A DNA stretch of 64,000 nt. It comes from Anaerobacillus isosaccharinicus. Its GTDB lineage: Bacteria > Bacillota > Bacilli > Bacillales > Anaerobacillaceae. Below the pieces are notes generated by a model. The model was not told the DNA's origin, did not search any database, and was given only the letters and a program-made list of their open reading frames with translations. Below, in pieces: positions 20,025 to 28,728 of the stretch. Both the position numbers and the translations under genes were made by a program. The stretch is taken from positions 3,462,164 to 3,526,163 of the forward strand of contig NZ_CP063356.1 of the NCBI RefSeq assembly GCF_001866075.3, in the 5' to 3' direction. Each line of letters opens with the position of its first letter. Position 1 is the stretch's first letter.

Positions 20025-20927
20025 ATGTTAACAGGGAAACATGTTGCGATTATTGGTGGAGATGCAAGACAACTTGAAGTGATCCGCAAACTAATCGAAC
20101 TTGATGCAAAAATATCATTAATTGGCTTTGATCAACTAGACGAGGGCTTTGTTGGTGCGACGAAAACGCAGCTTAGTCAAGTTGACTTTCGTACGGTGGA
20201 AGCAATCATGCTGCCCGTTAGTGGAACTAGTTTAGAAGGTGAAGTAGAGACAATTTTTTCTAATGAAAAAATTATTTTAAAGGAAGACCACCTAAAATCA
20301 ACGCCAAAGCATTGTACAGTTTATTCAGGAATTAGTAATCAGTATTTAAAAAATATCGTTCAAGCTTCAGACAGAAAGCTTGTAGAACTATTTGAACGGG
20401 ATGATGTAGCTATTTATAATTCTATACCAACTATGGAAGGAACGCTTATGATGGTGATACAGAATACGGATATTACCATTCACCGTTCAAATGTAGTTGT
20501 TTTAGGATTTGGTAGGGTAGGGATGTCTGTGGCTAGAGCATTTCATGCGTTGGGAGCCAATGTAAAAGTGGCTGCCATTGAAAGTGACCTCCTCGCTAGA
20601 GTATTTGAGATGGGGTTCCAACCTGTAGAGTTAGCTCACCTTGCTAAGGAAATTGAAAACACAGATGTTTGTATTAATACAATTCCCGCCAAAGTCCTAA
20701 CCGGTAATATTTTAGCAAAGATGCCTACACGATCACTTATTATCGATTTAGCTTCAAAACCAGGAGGCACAGATTTTCGCTATGCAGAGAAAAGAGGAAT
20801 TAAGGCAATGCTTGTTCCTGGATTACCAGGCATTGTTGCCCCGAAAACAGCAGGACAGATTATCGCAAATGTTCTTTCCAAATTGCTGCTAGAAGAACAA
20901 CACAACATTGAGGAGGAACAATCATGA
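20025..20927 (+). CDS. dpaA: Dipicolinate synthase subunit A
   Basis: DpaA with DpaB converts the diaminopimelate-pathway intermediate dihydroxy-tetrahydrodipicolinate to dipicolinic acid, the calcium chelator of the spore core. The 300-residue protein has a C-terminal Rossmann domain with VVLGFGRVGMSVARAFHALGANV (about 160-182) and a later PGLPGIVAPKTAG motif. The ATG at 20025 follows AAGGGGAGGAG. It overlaps dpaB by 4 bases. Also called spoVFA. It stands upstream of asd-dapG-dapA, which supply its substrate. Confidence 0.96.
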   Translation: MLTGKHVAIIGGDARQLEVIRKLIELDAKISLIGFDQLDEGFVGATKTQLSQVDFRTVEAIMLPVSGTSLEGEVETIFSNEKIILKEDHLKSTPKHCTVYSGISNQYLKNIVQASDRKLVELFERDDVAIYNSIPTMEGTLMMVIQNTDITIHRSNVVVLGFGRVGMSVARAFHALGANVKVAAIESDLLARVFEMGFQPVELAHLAKEIENTDVCINTIPAKVLTGNILAKMPTRSLIIDLASKPGGTDFRYAEKRGIKAMLVPGLPGIVAPKTAGQIIANVLSKLLLEEQHNIEEEQS

Positions 20928-21517
20928 AATTAAAAGGAAAACACATTGGCTTTGGGTTAACAGGCTCTCATTGTACGTACAGTGCCGTTATCCCAGAAAT
21001 GAAAAGATTAGTTGATGCCGGAGCGAAGGTTACACCATTTGTTAGTCATACGGTCAAATCAACAGACACAAAGTTTGGTGATAGTGAAGATTGGATCAAA
21101 GCAATTATGGAAGTGACAGATGAGGAAATCGTCGACTCAATTGTCAAAGCAGAGCCATTTGGGCCAAAAACACCATTAGATTGTATGGTGATTGCTCCTT
21201 TAACAGGAAATTCGGCAAGTAAGTTCGCTAATGCCCTCACCGATTCACCGGTGTTAATGGCAGCTAAGGCAACGCTACGTAACTTAAACCCAGTAGTATT
21301 AGGGATTAGTACAAACGATGCGTTAGGCCTAAATGGAATGAACATTATGAAGTTAATGGCGACAAAAAATATTTATTTTATTCCATATGGTCAAGACGAT
21401 CCATTTAAGAAGCCAAATTCACTTGTTGCAAGAATGAGTTCACTGCAAGACACTGTGGAAGCTGCAATTGAAGGTAGACAATTTCAGCCGGTACTAGTTG
21501 AACGTTATAAAGATTAA
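20924..21517 (+). CDS. dpaB: Dipicolinate synthase subunit B
   Basis: DpaB (SpoVFB) is the flavoprotein subunit of dipicolinate synthase, with a flavodoxin-like fold of the HFCD type. The 197 residues show GFGLTGSHCTYSAVIPEMKRLVDAGA near the start and the flavin-binding MVIAPLTGNSASKFANALTDSPVLMAAKATL. The ATGA overlap with dpaA implies coupling. No terminator is evident directly after it, but a 411-base gap follows. Confidence 0.96.
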   Translation: MKLKGKHIGFGLTGSHCTYSAVIPEMKRLVDAGAKVTPFVSHTVKSTDTKFGDSEDWIKAIMEVTDEEIVDSIVKAEPFGPKTPLDCMVIAPLTGNSASKFANALTDSPVLMAAKATLRNLNPVVLGISTNDALGLNGMNIMKLMATKNIYFIPYGQDDPFKKPNSLVARMSSLQDTVEAAIEGRQFQPVLVERYKD

Positions 21518-21928
21518 GAGTAAAGCTCTATCAAAGACTAATCAATGACCCGTTTTCAATTGCTTCATATTATGATAAGATATTATCCATATGTATGGGT
21601 AATCACAGACTATTAATTTATTATTATTAACAAGGCTTCGATGTTTTATACTTTTCAATATTTTTAATTAATTTTTTTTACTATTAATATTGGTTTCGAC
21701 GTTGCCCACAAACGTGGGCGCTTTCAGTCGAAATTGTTATTTTAACTATGAAGTATTTCTGCATAGCAACGTAAAATTAATTGAACGATTTGAATATGTT
21801 TAAGATAGCCTTATTTTTTAATAATAGTTAACAATCTGACTATCTAATTTATAGAGGATAGTATAAATTTAGGCTGAAATTTTTATCGTGGTCTAAGTTT
21901 TCTAAATATAAGGAGGGAATCTTTCATA
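21518..21928 (+). promoter_or_regulatory. dpaB-asd intergenic region with a stepped hairpin
   Basis: This AT-rich gap holds no supported gene. Its one clear structure is a two-step stem: TTTCGAC (21694-21700) with GTCGAAA (21727-21733), enclosing GCCCAC (21704-21709) and GTGGGC (21714-21719). No T-run follows directly, so it is not a classic terminator. I looked for lysine-riboswitch (L-box) core sequence and did not see it. A vegetative promoter for asd must lie in here but is not clear. Confidence 0.5.
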
Positions 21929-22978
21929 ATGGCAATGGAAACAGGATTTCATGTAGCGGTAGTTGGAGCAACAGGTGCAGTTGGAGAACAAATGCTAAAA
22001 ACATTAGCAGAACGTAATTTCCCAATTTCAAAACTTACATTACTATCATCAAAACGTTCAGCAGGGAAAACAATCACTTTTAAAGAGGAAGAAATAGTTA
22101 TTCAAGAAGCAACTCCTGATAGTTTCGAAGGTGTTCAACTTGCTTTATTTAGTGCAGGTGGATCTGTTTCAAAAGCGTTAGCCCCCCAAGCGGTTAAAAG
22201 AGGTGCTATCGTTGTTGATAATACAAGTGCTTTTAGAATGGACGCTGAAATACCTTTAGTAGTTCCTGAAGTAAATGAAGCAGATTTACAGAAACATAAT
22301 GGAATTATTGCTAATCCAAATTGTTCAACCATTCAAATGGTTGTAGCATTAGAGCCTATTCGTAAGAAGTACGGACTTAAAAAAGTTGTTGTTTCTACGT
22401 ATCAAGCAGTTAGTGGCGCAGGGGCAAATGCAATAAAGGAAATGAAAGACCAGACGAAAGCTATTTTAGCAGGCGAAGATTTTACCCCTGAGATATTGCC
22501 TTGTGGCTCTGATAAGAAACATTATCAAATTGCATTTAATGCAGTTCCACAAATTGATAAGTTTCAGGAAAATGGTTATACATTTGAAGAAATGAAAATG
22601 ATTAATGAAACAAAGAAAATTATGCATTTACCAAATCTTCATGTTGCAGCAACTTGTGTTCGTATTCCAGTGGAAACTGGCCATTCTGAATCAGTTTATT
22701 TTGAGACTGAAGAAGCTGGTTTAACTGCTTCTGAAATGAAGGCGATGTTAAAAGATGCGCCTGGTGTTGTTTTAGAAGATGACATTAACGAACAACTTTA
22801 TCCAATGGCAACAAATTGCGTAAATAAAAACGACGTTTTTGTAGGTAGGGTTCGTCAAGATTTAGATAATGAAAACGGCTTCCATATGTGGGTTGTATCT
22901 GACAACTTATTAAAAGGAGCGGCATGGAATTCTGTGCAAATTTCAGAAAGCTTAGTGAAGTTAGGGCTACTAAAATAA
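21929..22978 (+). CDS. asd: Aspartate-semialdehyde dehydrogenase
   Basis: This enzyme reduces aspartyl phosphate to aspartate semialdehyde with NADPH, the branch point to lysine/diaminopimelate, threonine and methionine. The 349-residue protein shows [15 protein letters not shown] (NADP binding), SKRSAGKTI, the catalytic Cys in [20 protein letters not shown] and the active-site His in [10 protein letters not shown]. The ATG at 21929 follows AAGGAGGGA. It heads the asd-dapG-dapA cluster. Confidence 0.97.
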   Translation: MAMETGFHVAVVGATGAVGEQMLKTLAERNFPISKLTLLSSKRSAGKTITFKEEEIVIQEATPDSFEGVQLALFSAGGSVSKALAPQAVKRGAIVVDNTSAFRMDAEIPLVVPEVNEADLQKHNGIIANPNCSTIQMVVALEPIRKKYGLKKVVVSTYQAVSGAGANAIKEMKDQTKAILAGEDFTPEILPCGSDKKHYQIAFNAVPQIDKFQENGYTFEEMKMINETKKIMHLPNLHVAATCVRIPVETGHSESVYFETEEAGLTASEMKAMLKDAPGVVLEDDINEQLYPMATNCVNKNDVFVGRVRQDLDNENGFHMWVVSDNLLKGAAWNSVQISESLVKLGLLK

Positions 22979-22994
22979 AATTGTAATTTATAGA

Positions 22995-23100
22995 AGGCTG
23001 ACATTAAAAGAGCGCAATTAGCCCATCACCCTAAGGATTGGTGATCACAGATAAGCAACTGTTTATCTTTTGGGAGGAGCTAGTCCTTTTGAGTCAGCCT
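22995..23100 (+). promoter_or_regulatory. Structured element between asd and dapG
   Basis: The outer stem AGGCTGAC (22995-23002) with GTCAGCCT (23093-23100) is perfect and can be extended inward (AAAAG with CTTTT, then TAGC with the GCTA of gagcta). It encloses two local hairpins: ATCACC (23025-23030) with GGTGAT (23040-23045), and GATAAGC (23050-23056) with GTTTATC (23061-23067). The arrangement resembles a three-way junction. It may control or process the dapG message. No known riboswitch core was recognised. Confidence 0.5.
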
Positions 23101-23150
23101 ATTTTCATATAGTTAATTTAATTATGTTTACAACAAAAAAGAGGTGTAAC

Positions 23151-24374
23151 ATGAAGGTCATCGTTCAAAAATTTGGTGGAACTTCACTAAAAGATGAAGA
23201 ATCAAGAAATCAAGCAGCTGGGCATGTTTTAGCTGCAGTAAAAAAAGGTTATAAAGTAGTCGTAGTAGTATCAGCAATTGGAAGAAAAGGCGATCCATAT
23301 GCAACAGATACTCTCCTTAATTTAGTAGGTGGAACAACAAATACACATGTAGCTAAACGGGAACTTGATTTATTAATGTCATGTGGAGAATTAATCTCTT
23401 CTGTAGTTTTCTGTAATTTACTTGGTAGTTTAAAACTTAAATCTATGTCCATGACAGGAGCACAAGCTGGATTTCGTACGAATGAAGACTTTTCAAATTC
23501 AAAAATTATTGAAATGAAATGTGAGTATTTACTTCATAAATTAGAAGAACATGATTGTGTTGTTGTTACTGGATTTCAAGGAATATCAGAAAATGGCGAA
23601 TTAACAACGTTAGGTAGAGGTGGAAGTGATACTTCAGCAACAGCTATCGGTGCTGCAATTCAAGCTGAATGGGTCGATATCTTTACGGATGTTGAAGGAC
23701 TAATGACTGCAGATCCGCGCATTGTTGAAGATGCAAAATCAATCTCTACTGTAACATATAACGAAGTGTGTAACATGGCCTATCAAGGAGCTAAAGTCAT
23801 TCATCCCCGAGCTGTAGAGATCGCGATGAATTCAAAAGTGCCTATCAAAATTCGCTCAACATTTTCCGATTTAGAGGGAACTTTAGTCACGTCTGGTACT
23901 GGAAAAAAAGCTGGAATGGATGTTGCAGAGCGACTAATTACCGGTATCGCTTATGTGTCCAATGTTACGCAAATTAAAGTATTAGCGAAAGATGGAGAAT
24001 ACAATCTTCAATCTCAAGTATTTAAAGCGATGGCAAATGAAGGAATTAGTGTTGATTTTATTAATATAAATCTCATGGGCGTTGTCTACACAATAACTGA
24101 CGAAAATACGAATAGAGCTATTGAGTTGTTACAGCAAATGGGCTATGAACCAATTGTCACGAGAAATTGTGCAAAAGTATCTGCTATTGGTGCTGGAATG
24201 ACTGGCGTTCCTGGTGTTACAGCACAAATCGTTGGAAGCCTTGCTGAAGAAAACATTGCTATTCTTCAATCTGCAGACTCCCATACAACAATATGGGTAT
24301 TAGTAAAAGAAGAAGACAAAGTAAAAGCTGTTAATGCTTTACACAAAATTTTTAGATTAGATCAACGAAATTAA
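23151..24374 (+). CDS. dapG: Aspartokinase (DapG type)
   Basis: Aspartokinase phosphorylates aspartate, the first step of the aspartate family; the B. subtilis DapG isozyme is inhibited by meso-diaminopimelate. From ATG 23151 (after GAGGTG) it has 407 residues; an open frame reaches back to 23070 but without a fitting start. Seen: VQKFGGTSL at the N-terminus, VSAIGRKGDPYATD, TLGRGGSDTSATA, FTDVEGLMTADPR, and two C-terminal ACT domains (from about residue 265). The isozyme is inferred from its place between asd and dapA. Confidence 0.96.
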   Translation: MKVIVQKFGGTSLKDEESRNQAAGHVLAAVKKGYKVVVVVSAIGRKGDPYATDTLLNLVGGTTNTHVAKRELDLLMSCGELISSVVFCNLLGSLKLKSMSMTGAQAGFRTNEDFSNSKIIEMKCEYLLHKLEEHDCVVVTGFQGISENGELTTLGRGGSDTSATAIGAAIQAEWVDIFTDVEGLMTADPRIVEDAKSISTVTYNEVCNMAYQGAKVIHPRAVEIAMNSKVPIKIRSTFSDLEGTLVTSGTGKKAGMDVAERLITGIAYVSNVTQIKVLAKDGEYNLQSQVFKAMANEGISVDFININLMGVVYTITDENTNRAIELLQQMGYEPIVTRNCAKVSAIGAGMTGVPGVTAQIVGSLAEENIAILQSADSHTTIWVLVKEEDKVKAVNALHKIFRLDQRN

Positions 24375-24396
24375 CTCTAGGTGCATAGCGCCTCTG

Positions 24397-24561
24397 TTAA
24401 AAGATAAGAAAGTATAAATTTTTGAAGTTGTCTAGCTCCGAGCGCCAGCTGCTCCTGCGGTTACTCTTCGCAAAGCTTGCAAGATGATTATTCAAGAAGT
24501 TTCTTGTCAGTACATTTGCTTGTCGCCGCTAGGCGGGCGCTCTACGCTTTTCTTAACAAAA
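24397..24561. repeat. Interspersed Bacillus-type repeat, full copy
   Basis: The ends of this 165-base element recur at 46241-46331 in the same orientation. Shared left end: TTAAAAGATAA then AAAGTATAA and TTTTTGAA. Shared right end: CTTGTCG then GCGGGCGCTCT and CGCTTTTCTTAA. Its ends are partly complementary to each other, and inside are GAGCGCC and GGGCGCTC arms. Similar GC-rich, hairpin-forming blocks beginning GTCTAGCTCC occur between genes in many Bacillus genomes. Confidence 0.7.
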
Positions 24562-24586
24562 CCGAGTGATGAAAGGGTGAAAGAAT

Positions 24587-25450
24587 GTGAATTTTGGGCA
24601 AGTAGTTACTGCGATGGTAACTCCTTTTGATCTTAACGGCCAAATTGATTTTGCTAAAACAACAGACTTAATTGAGCACCTAATTACTAATGGTACAGAT
24701 GCATTAGTCGTAGCGGGCACTACAGGTGAGTCACCTACGTTAACATCTGATGAAAAAGTGGCCTTATTTGAACACACAGTAAAAGTTGTGGCAGGTCGAA
24801 TTCCTGTAATAGCAGGAACTGGGAGTAATAGTACGGCTAGTTCTATTGAATTAACAAAAAAAGCAGAGAGCATTGGTGTAGACGGTATCATGCTCGTTGC
24901 ACCATACTACAATAAACCTTCTCAGATAGGTATGTATGAACATTTCAAAGCGATTGCAGGAGTAACTAGCCTACCTGTCATGCTTTATAATATACCAGGT
25001 CGATCCACCGTTAATATGTCTGTGGAATTAGTCCAAGAGCTCTCTAAAATAAAAAACATTGTTGCGATGAAAGAAGCAAGTGGAGACCTTGACCAGATTA
25101 CGAAGATTATCTCAGAGACTTCAGACGATTTTTTTGTCTATAGTGGTGATGATAGTTTAACATTGCCTGTCCTTGCCATCGGTGGCAATGGAGTAGTTTC
25201 AGTTGCGGCTCATGTCGTCGGTAACGAAATAAATGAGATGGTTTCAGCATTTCATGCTGGCAATTTCAAAAAAGCCGCTAAGCTTCATCAAGCGCTATTA
25301 CCAAAAGTGAAAGTCCTTTTTATGGCTCCAAACCCAAGTCCAGTAAAAGAAGCCCTTCGATTAAAAGGATTGGATGTAGGTGGTGTTCGATTACCACTTG
25401 TACCATTAACTGAAAATGAAAAACTAGAATTAGCGAAAGAATTAGGATGA
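24587..25450 (+). CDS. dapA: 4-hydroxy-tetrahydrodipicolinate synthase
   Basis: DapA condenses aspartate semialdehyde with pyruvate, committing carbon to diaminopimelate, lysine and dipicolinate. The 287-residue TIM-barrel protein shows VTAMVTPFD, the substrate motif GTTGESPTL, catalytic Tyr in MLYNIPGRS, and Schiff-base Lys in VAMKEASGD. The start is GTG 24587, preceded by AAGGGTGA; an overlapping ATG at 24585 is out of frame. The interspersed repeat sits directly upstream, in the dapG-dapA gap. Confidence 0.96.
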   Translation: MNFGQVVTAMVTPFDLNGQIDFAKTTDLIEHLITNGTDALVVAGTTGESPTLTSDEKVALFEHTVKVVAGRIPVIAGTGSNSTASSIELTKKAESIGVDGIMLVAPYYNKPSQIGMYEHFKAIAGVTSLPVMLYNIPGRSTVNMSVELVQELSKIKNIVAMKEASGDLDQITKIISETSDDFFVYSGDDSLTLPVLAIGGNGVVSVAAHVVGNEINEMVSAFHAGNFKKAAKLHQALLPKVKVLFMAPNPSPVKEALRLKGLDVGGVRLPLVPLTENEKLELAKELG

Positions 25451-25454
25451 AAAC

Positions 25455-25498
25455 TAGAACATTGCCTTAGTCATTTATGATTAAGGTTCTTTTTTTTC
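25455..25498 (+). terminator. Intrinsic terminator of dapA
   Basis: AGAAC...CCTTAGTCAT (25456-25474) pairs with ATGATTAAGGTTCT (25477-25490), with a small internal loop, followed by seven T. Confidence 0.85.
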
Positions 25499-25687
25499 GC
25501 CTAGAAAACCACTTTTAAAAGATGTATGTTCATGGCAAGTCAATAAATTTATTTTTCCAATTCTAGATAAATGTTCTTGTCCTTCATTTTAGAAATAAGT
25601 TATACTACATACAAGTGATTAGTTCGGGGCTAAAAGTAACAAACGATAATATTTTTTTTAATTGAAAATTTAATACAGGAGGAACAA

Positions 25688-27361
25688 ATGACATTGACTA
25701 AGCAAGGAACAGAAAAAATACGTGTTTTTGCCCTGGGCGGTGTAGGAGAAATAGGGAAGAACATGTATGTTATAGAGGTAGACAATGATCTTATCGTCAT
25801 CGATTCGGGTTTAATGTTTCCTGATGATGACATGCTCGGGGTCGATATTGTCATACCAGATATATCATATTTAGAGGAAAACCGTGAGCGAGTACGAGGA
25901 ATTATTTTAACACATGGTCACGAAGACCATATCGGTGCTCTCCCTTATGTAATTAGAAAGCTTAATGTTCCAATTTACGGAACAAAGTTGACGCTTGGTA
26001 TTGTTAAAGCAAAGCTAGCCGAAAATTCCTTGGACAAAGTGGTTGATTTACGAATCATTGACTGTAAATCACAAATTTTAGTAGGTACGACAACAGTTAA
26101 TTTCTTTAGGACTAATCACAGCATTCCAGATTCTGTTGGCGTAAGTATTGAAACAATTCAAGGTTCTATCGTACATACAGGCGATTTTAAATTTGATCAA
26201 AATCCAGTTGATGGTATATACGCAGATATTGGAAAAATGGCTACAATTGGTGAAAAAGGTGTATTATGTTTACTATCTGATAGTACAAATGCCGAACGAC
26301 CAGGTGTTTCCATGTCAGAGACTGTTGTTGGACAAGGGATAAAGGAAGCCTTTTACGGAGCAAAAGGCAGGATTATTGTAGCAACCTTTGCTTCTAATTT
26401 ACACCGGGTTCAGCAAGTAATAAATGCAGCCGTAGCAGTAAATCGGAAAGTAACAGTATCTGGACGTAGTATGGTGAAGATTGTATCCATTGCTATGGAG
26501 TTAGGTTATTTAAAAGTTGACCTTGACACGCTAATTAAAGTGGAAGACATAGATAAGTACTCTGATGATGAAATTACGATATTAACTACAGGTAGCCAGG
26601 GTGAACCGATGTCAGCTCTTTCTAGAATGGCTAAAGGAGCACATCGACAAATTACTATTAAACCATCAGACACAATTATTATTTCCGCTACACCTATTCC
26701 TGGGAATGAAAAATCAGTAACGAAAATTGTTGATTTATTATTCCGTACAGGAGCTGAAGTTATTTTTGGTCAAAAAAATGTTCACACGACTGGACATGGT
26801 TGTCAAGAAGAACTAAAACTAATGCTTAACTTAATGCGCCCTAAATATTTTATTCCAATTCATGGTGAATATCGGATGCAACATGAACATTGCAAAATCG
26901 CAAAAACTTGTGGCGTTAAAGACGATCACGTGTTTTTGATTGAAAAAGGTGATGTCATTGAATTTACAAATGGTGAAGCTAAATTAAGTGGGAAAGTTCC
27001 TTCAGGAAATATTCTCATTGATGGTATTGGTGTAGGAGATGTTGGAAATATCGTTCTGCGTGATCGTAGACTCTTATCAAAGGATGGAATTTTAGTAGTA
27101 GTTGTAACTTTAAATAAAGCGAGTAATGCCATTATTTCAGGTCCTGATATTATTTCAAGAGGATTTGTTTATGTAAGAGAAAGTGAACAATTATTAGAAG
27201 AAGCTGGTGTTTTAGTCACACAAACATTGACAAAATGCATGGTGGAAAACGTTAATGAGTGGTCATTATTAAAAAGTAATATTCGAGATGTTCTCAGTAG
27301 ATACCTTTTTGAAAAAACGCGTCGTCGACCAATGATCTTACCGATTATTATGGAAGTTTAA
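25688..27361 (+). CDS. rnjB: Ribonuclease J (RNase J2 position) with intact metal motif
   Basis: RNase J enzymes are metallo-beta-lactamase/beta-CASP ribonucleases with endonuclease and 5'-3' exonuclease activity. The 557 residues include GVGEIGKNMYVIE, the metal motif HGHEDHIGA (76-81), SDSTNAERPG, and the beta-CASP and C-terminal motifs GSQGEP, TTGHG and IHGEYRM. The gene holds the place of B. subtilis rnjB (ymfA) between dapA and tepA. There, as I recall it, the product has a degenerate HGHDEN motif. Here every metal ligand seems present, so this copy may be catalytic. Whether a separate rnjA exists cannot be seen. Confidence 0.93.
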   Translation: MTLTKQGTEKIRVFALGGVGEIGKNMYVIEVDNDLIVIDSGLMFPDDDMLGVDIVIPDISYLEENRERVRGIILTHGHEDHIGALPYVIRKLNVPIYGTKLTLGIVKAKLAENSLDKVVDLRIIDCKSQILVGTTTVNFFRTNHSIPDSVGVSIETIQGSIVHTGDFKFDQNPVDGIYADIGKMATIGEKGVLCLLSDSTNAERPGVSMSETVVGQGIKEAFYGAKGRIIVATFASNLHRVQQVINAAVAVNRKVTVSGRSMVKIVSIAMELGYLKVDLDTLIKVEDIDKYSDDEITILTTGSQGEPMSALSRMAKGAHRQITIKPSDTIIISATPIPGNEKSVTKIVDLLFRTGAEVIFGQKNVHTTGHGCQEELKLMLNLMRPKYFIPIHGEYRMQHEHCKIAKTCGVKDDHVFLIEKGDVIEFTNGEAKLSGKVPSGNILIDGIGVGDVGNIVLRDRRLLSKDGILVVVVTLNKASNAIISGPDIISRGFVYVRESEQLLEEAGVLVTQTLTKCMVENVNEWSLLKSNIRDVLSRYLFEKTRRRPMILPIIMEV

Positions 27362-27413
27362 GCTTTAAAATGGCATTTATCCTAGGTAAAACTCATAGAT
27401 AAGCTATAAAAAT

Positions 27414-27450
27414 AGGTTGTTGAAGCATCTTGCTTTAACAACCTTTTTAT
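27414..27450 (+). terminator. Intrinsic terminator of rnjB
   Basis: AGGTTGTTGAAGCA (27414-27427) pairs with TGCTTTAACAACCT (27431-27444) at 13 of 14 positions, followed by TTTTTAT. Confidence 0.92.
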
Positions 27451-27575
27451 CTCTCTAAAGAATAGCCAATGAAACCATAGCTCAAAAATCAAAACTTAAA
27501 ACTACACTTGATCATTCATAATTATGGTGAACTCTCCTCATACTACTAATAGCTCAGAATAAGAGGAGGATCATT

Positions 27576-28310
27576 ATGGATAACCAAAACCAAAAGGCAG
27601 AATCACAACCAGAAGAAAAGGAAAAGCAATCAAGCATCGTAGAAAAAATTCAACAATTAGGGCAAACAAATGTGCCACAAATGGAACAATCAAATATACA
27701 CGTTGTAACGATTATCGGACAAATAGAAGGGCATATGCAGCTTCCGCCACAAAATAAAACAACGAAATATGAACACATCATTCCCCAACTAGTAGCAGCT
27801 GAGCAAAATCCAAAGCTTGAGGGAATGTTAGTTATTTTGAACACAGTAGGAGGAGATGTTGAAGCGGGACTAGCAATTGCGGAAATGATTGCTTCAATGT
27901 CTAAACCGACAGTAACATTAGTTTTAGGTGGTGGGCACTCCATCGGTGTTCCAATTGCTGTTGCTTCAGACTATAGCTACATAGCAGAAACAGCAACAAT
28001 GACAATCCATCCAGTTCGTTTAACAGGACTTGTTATTGGTGTTCCACAAACCTTTGAATATTTAGATAAGATGCAAGAAAGAGTCATAAAATTTGTGACA
28101 AGGCATTCGGGAATTACCGAAGAGAAGTTTAAAGAACTAATGTTTTCAAAGGGGAATTTAACAAGAGATATTGGTACAAATGTAGTAGGACCCGACGCTG
28201 TTGATTATGGGATGATCCATGAGGTAGGAGGTATCGGAAAAGCAATTCGCAAACTAAATGAGCTTATCGAGGATTATAGAAGTAATCAAGGTGGGGAGCT
28301 GGTCCAATGA
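27576..28310 (+). CDS. tepA: ClpP-like protease TepA
   Basis: TepA (YmfB) is a ClpP/crotonase-fold serine protease-like protein; in B. subtilis it has been associated with protein translocation/export and degradation of spore proteins. The 244-residue product has a charged Gln/Glu-rich N-terminus (1-35), then the fold with [17 protein letters not shown], the nucleophile Ser in [11 protein letters not shown], and His in [10 protein letters not shown]. The ATG follows AGAGGAGGA. It overlaps ylzJ by 4 bases. Confidence 0.92.
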   Translation: MDNQNQKAESQPEEKEKQSSIVEKIQQLGQTNVPQMEQSNIHVVTIIGQIEGHMQLPPQNKTTKYEHIIPQLVAAEQNPKLEGMLVILNTVGGDVEAGLAIAEMIASMSKPTVTLVLGGGHSIGVPIAVASDYSYIAETATMTIHPVRLTGLVIGVPQTFEYLDKMQERVIKFVTRHSGITEEKFKELMFSKGNLTRDIGTNVVGPDAVDYGMIHEVGGIGKAIRKLNELIEDYRSNQGGELVQ

Positions 28311-28516
28311 TTCTCTATACAATGATGCCACAGGAAATGATATTTCCTGAAGAAAATACAGCTACGAAGCAAATTCTCATTGATATTAATGAAGGGCATT
28401 TAGTTTTAGAACAAGTATCTAACCAGGAATTTAGAGTTGTTCGGTTAATAAGCACAGATCCAAATGCTTATTTAAACGAAAATTATACACCTGGAAAAAT
28501 GATTTCTTTATTCTAA
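28307..28516 (+). CDS. ylzJ: YlzJ-like small protein
   Basis: This 69-residue protein of unknown function belongs to the YlzJ family, conserved between tepA and spoIIIE in Bacilli. The sequence begins [17 protein letters not shown], which is typical of the family. No catalytic motif or membrane segment is visible. The ATG overlaps the tepA stop (ATGA), so the two are cotranslated. A terminator follows before spoIIIE. Confidence 0.85.
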   Translation: MILYTMMPQEMIFPEENTATKQILIDINEGHLVLEQVSNQEFRVVRLISTDPNAYLNENYTPGKMISLF

Positions 28517-28597
28517 CCTATTGATTTTTCTAGTTTTTAAAGTTGTTATTATGGTATAATAACCATAATAAAGAAACAATTAGCAACTACAAACATA

Positions 28598-28637
28598 GAA
28601 GCAGCCGTTTCTTTTTCGGCTGCTTCTTCATTCTTTA
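28598..28637 (+). terminator. Intrinsic terminator of tepA-ylzJ
   Basis: A perfect 10-bp stem GAAGCAGCCG (28598-28607)/CGGCTGCTTC (28617-28626) is followed by TTCATTCTTTATTC, a U-rich but interrupted tail. Confidence 0.8.
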
Positions 28638-28728
28638 TTCTTCTCATGATAAAATAAGTTTTTTGCATTAGAAAAAAACTAGTTAAATTGTTTATTTTTA
28701 ATAGATTCTTAAGTAAAGTGGTGAAACA

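Noticed and set aside
21518-21928. Lysine riboswitch (L-box) ahead of asd-dapG-dapA
   Set aside because: Expected from pathway logic, but the conserved L-box core sequence and five-helix layout could not be found.
23070-23150. Upstream start for dapG within the structured element
   Set aside because: The frame is open, but the true family N-terminus and the Shine-Dalgarno GAGGTG point to ATG 23151.
24397-24561. CRISPR-like repeat
   Set aside because: Only two dispersed copies exist 22 kb apart, with no spacer array; it fits an interspersed element.
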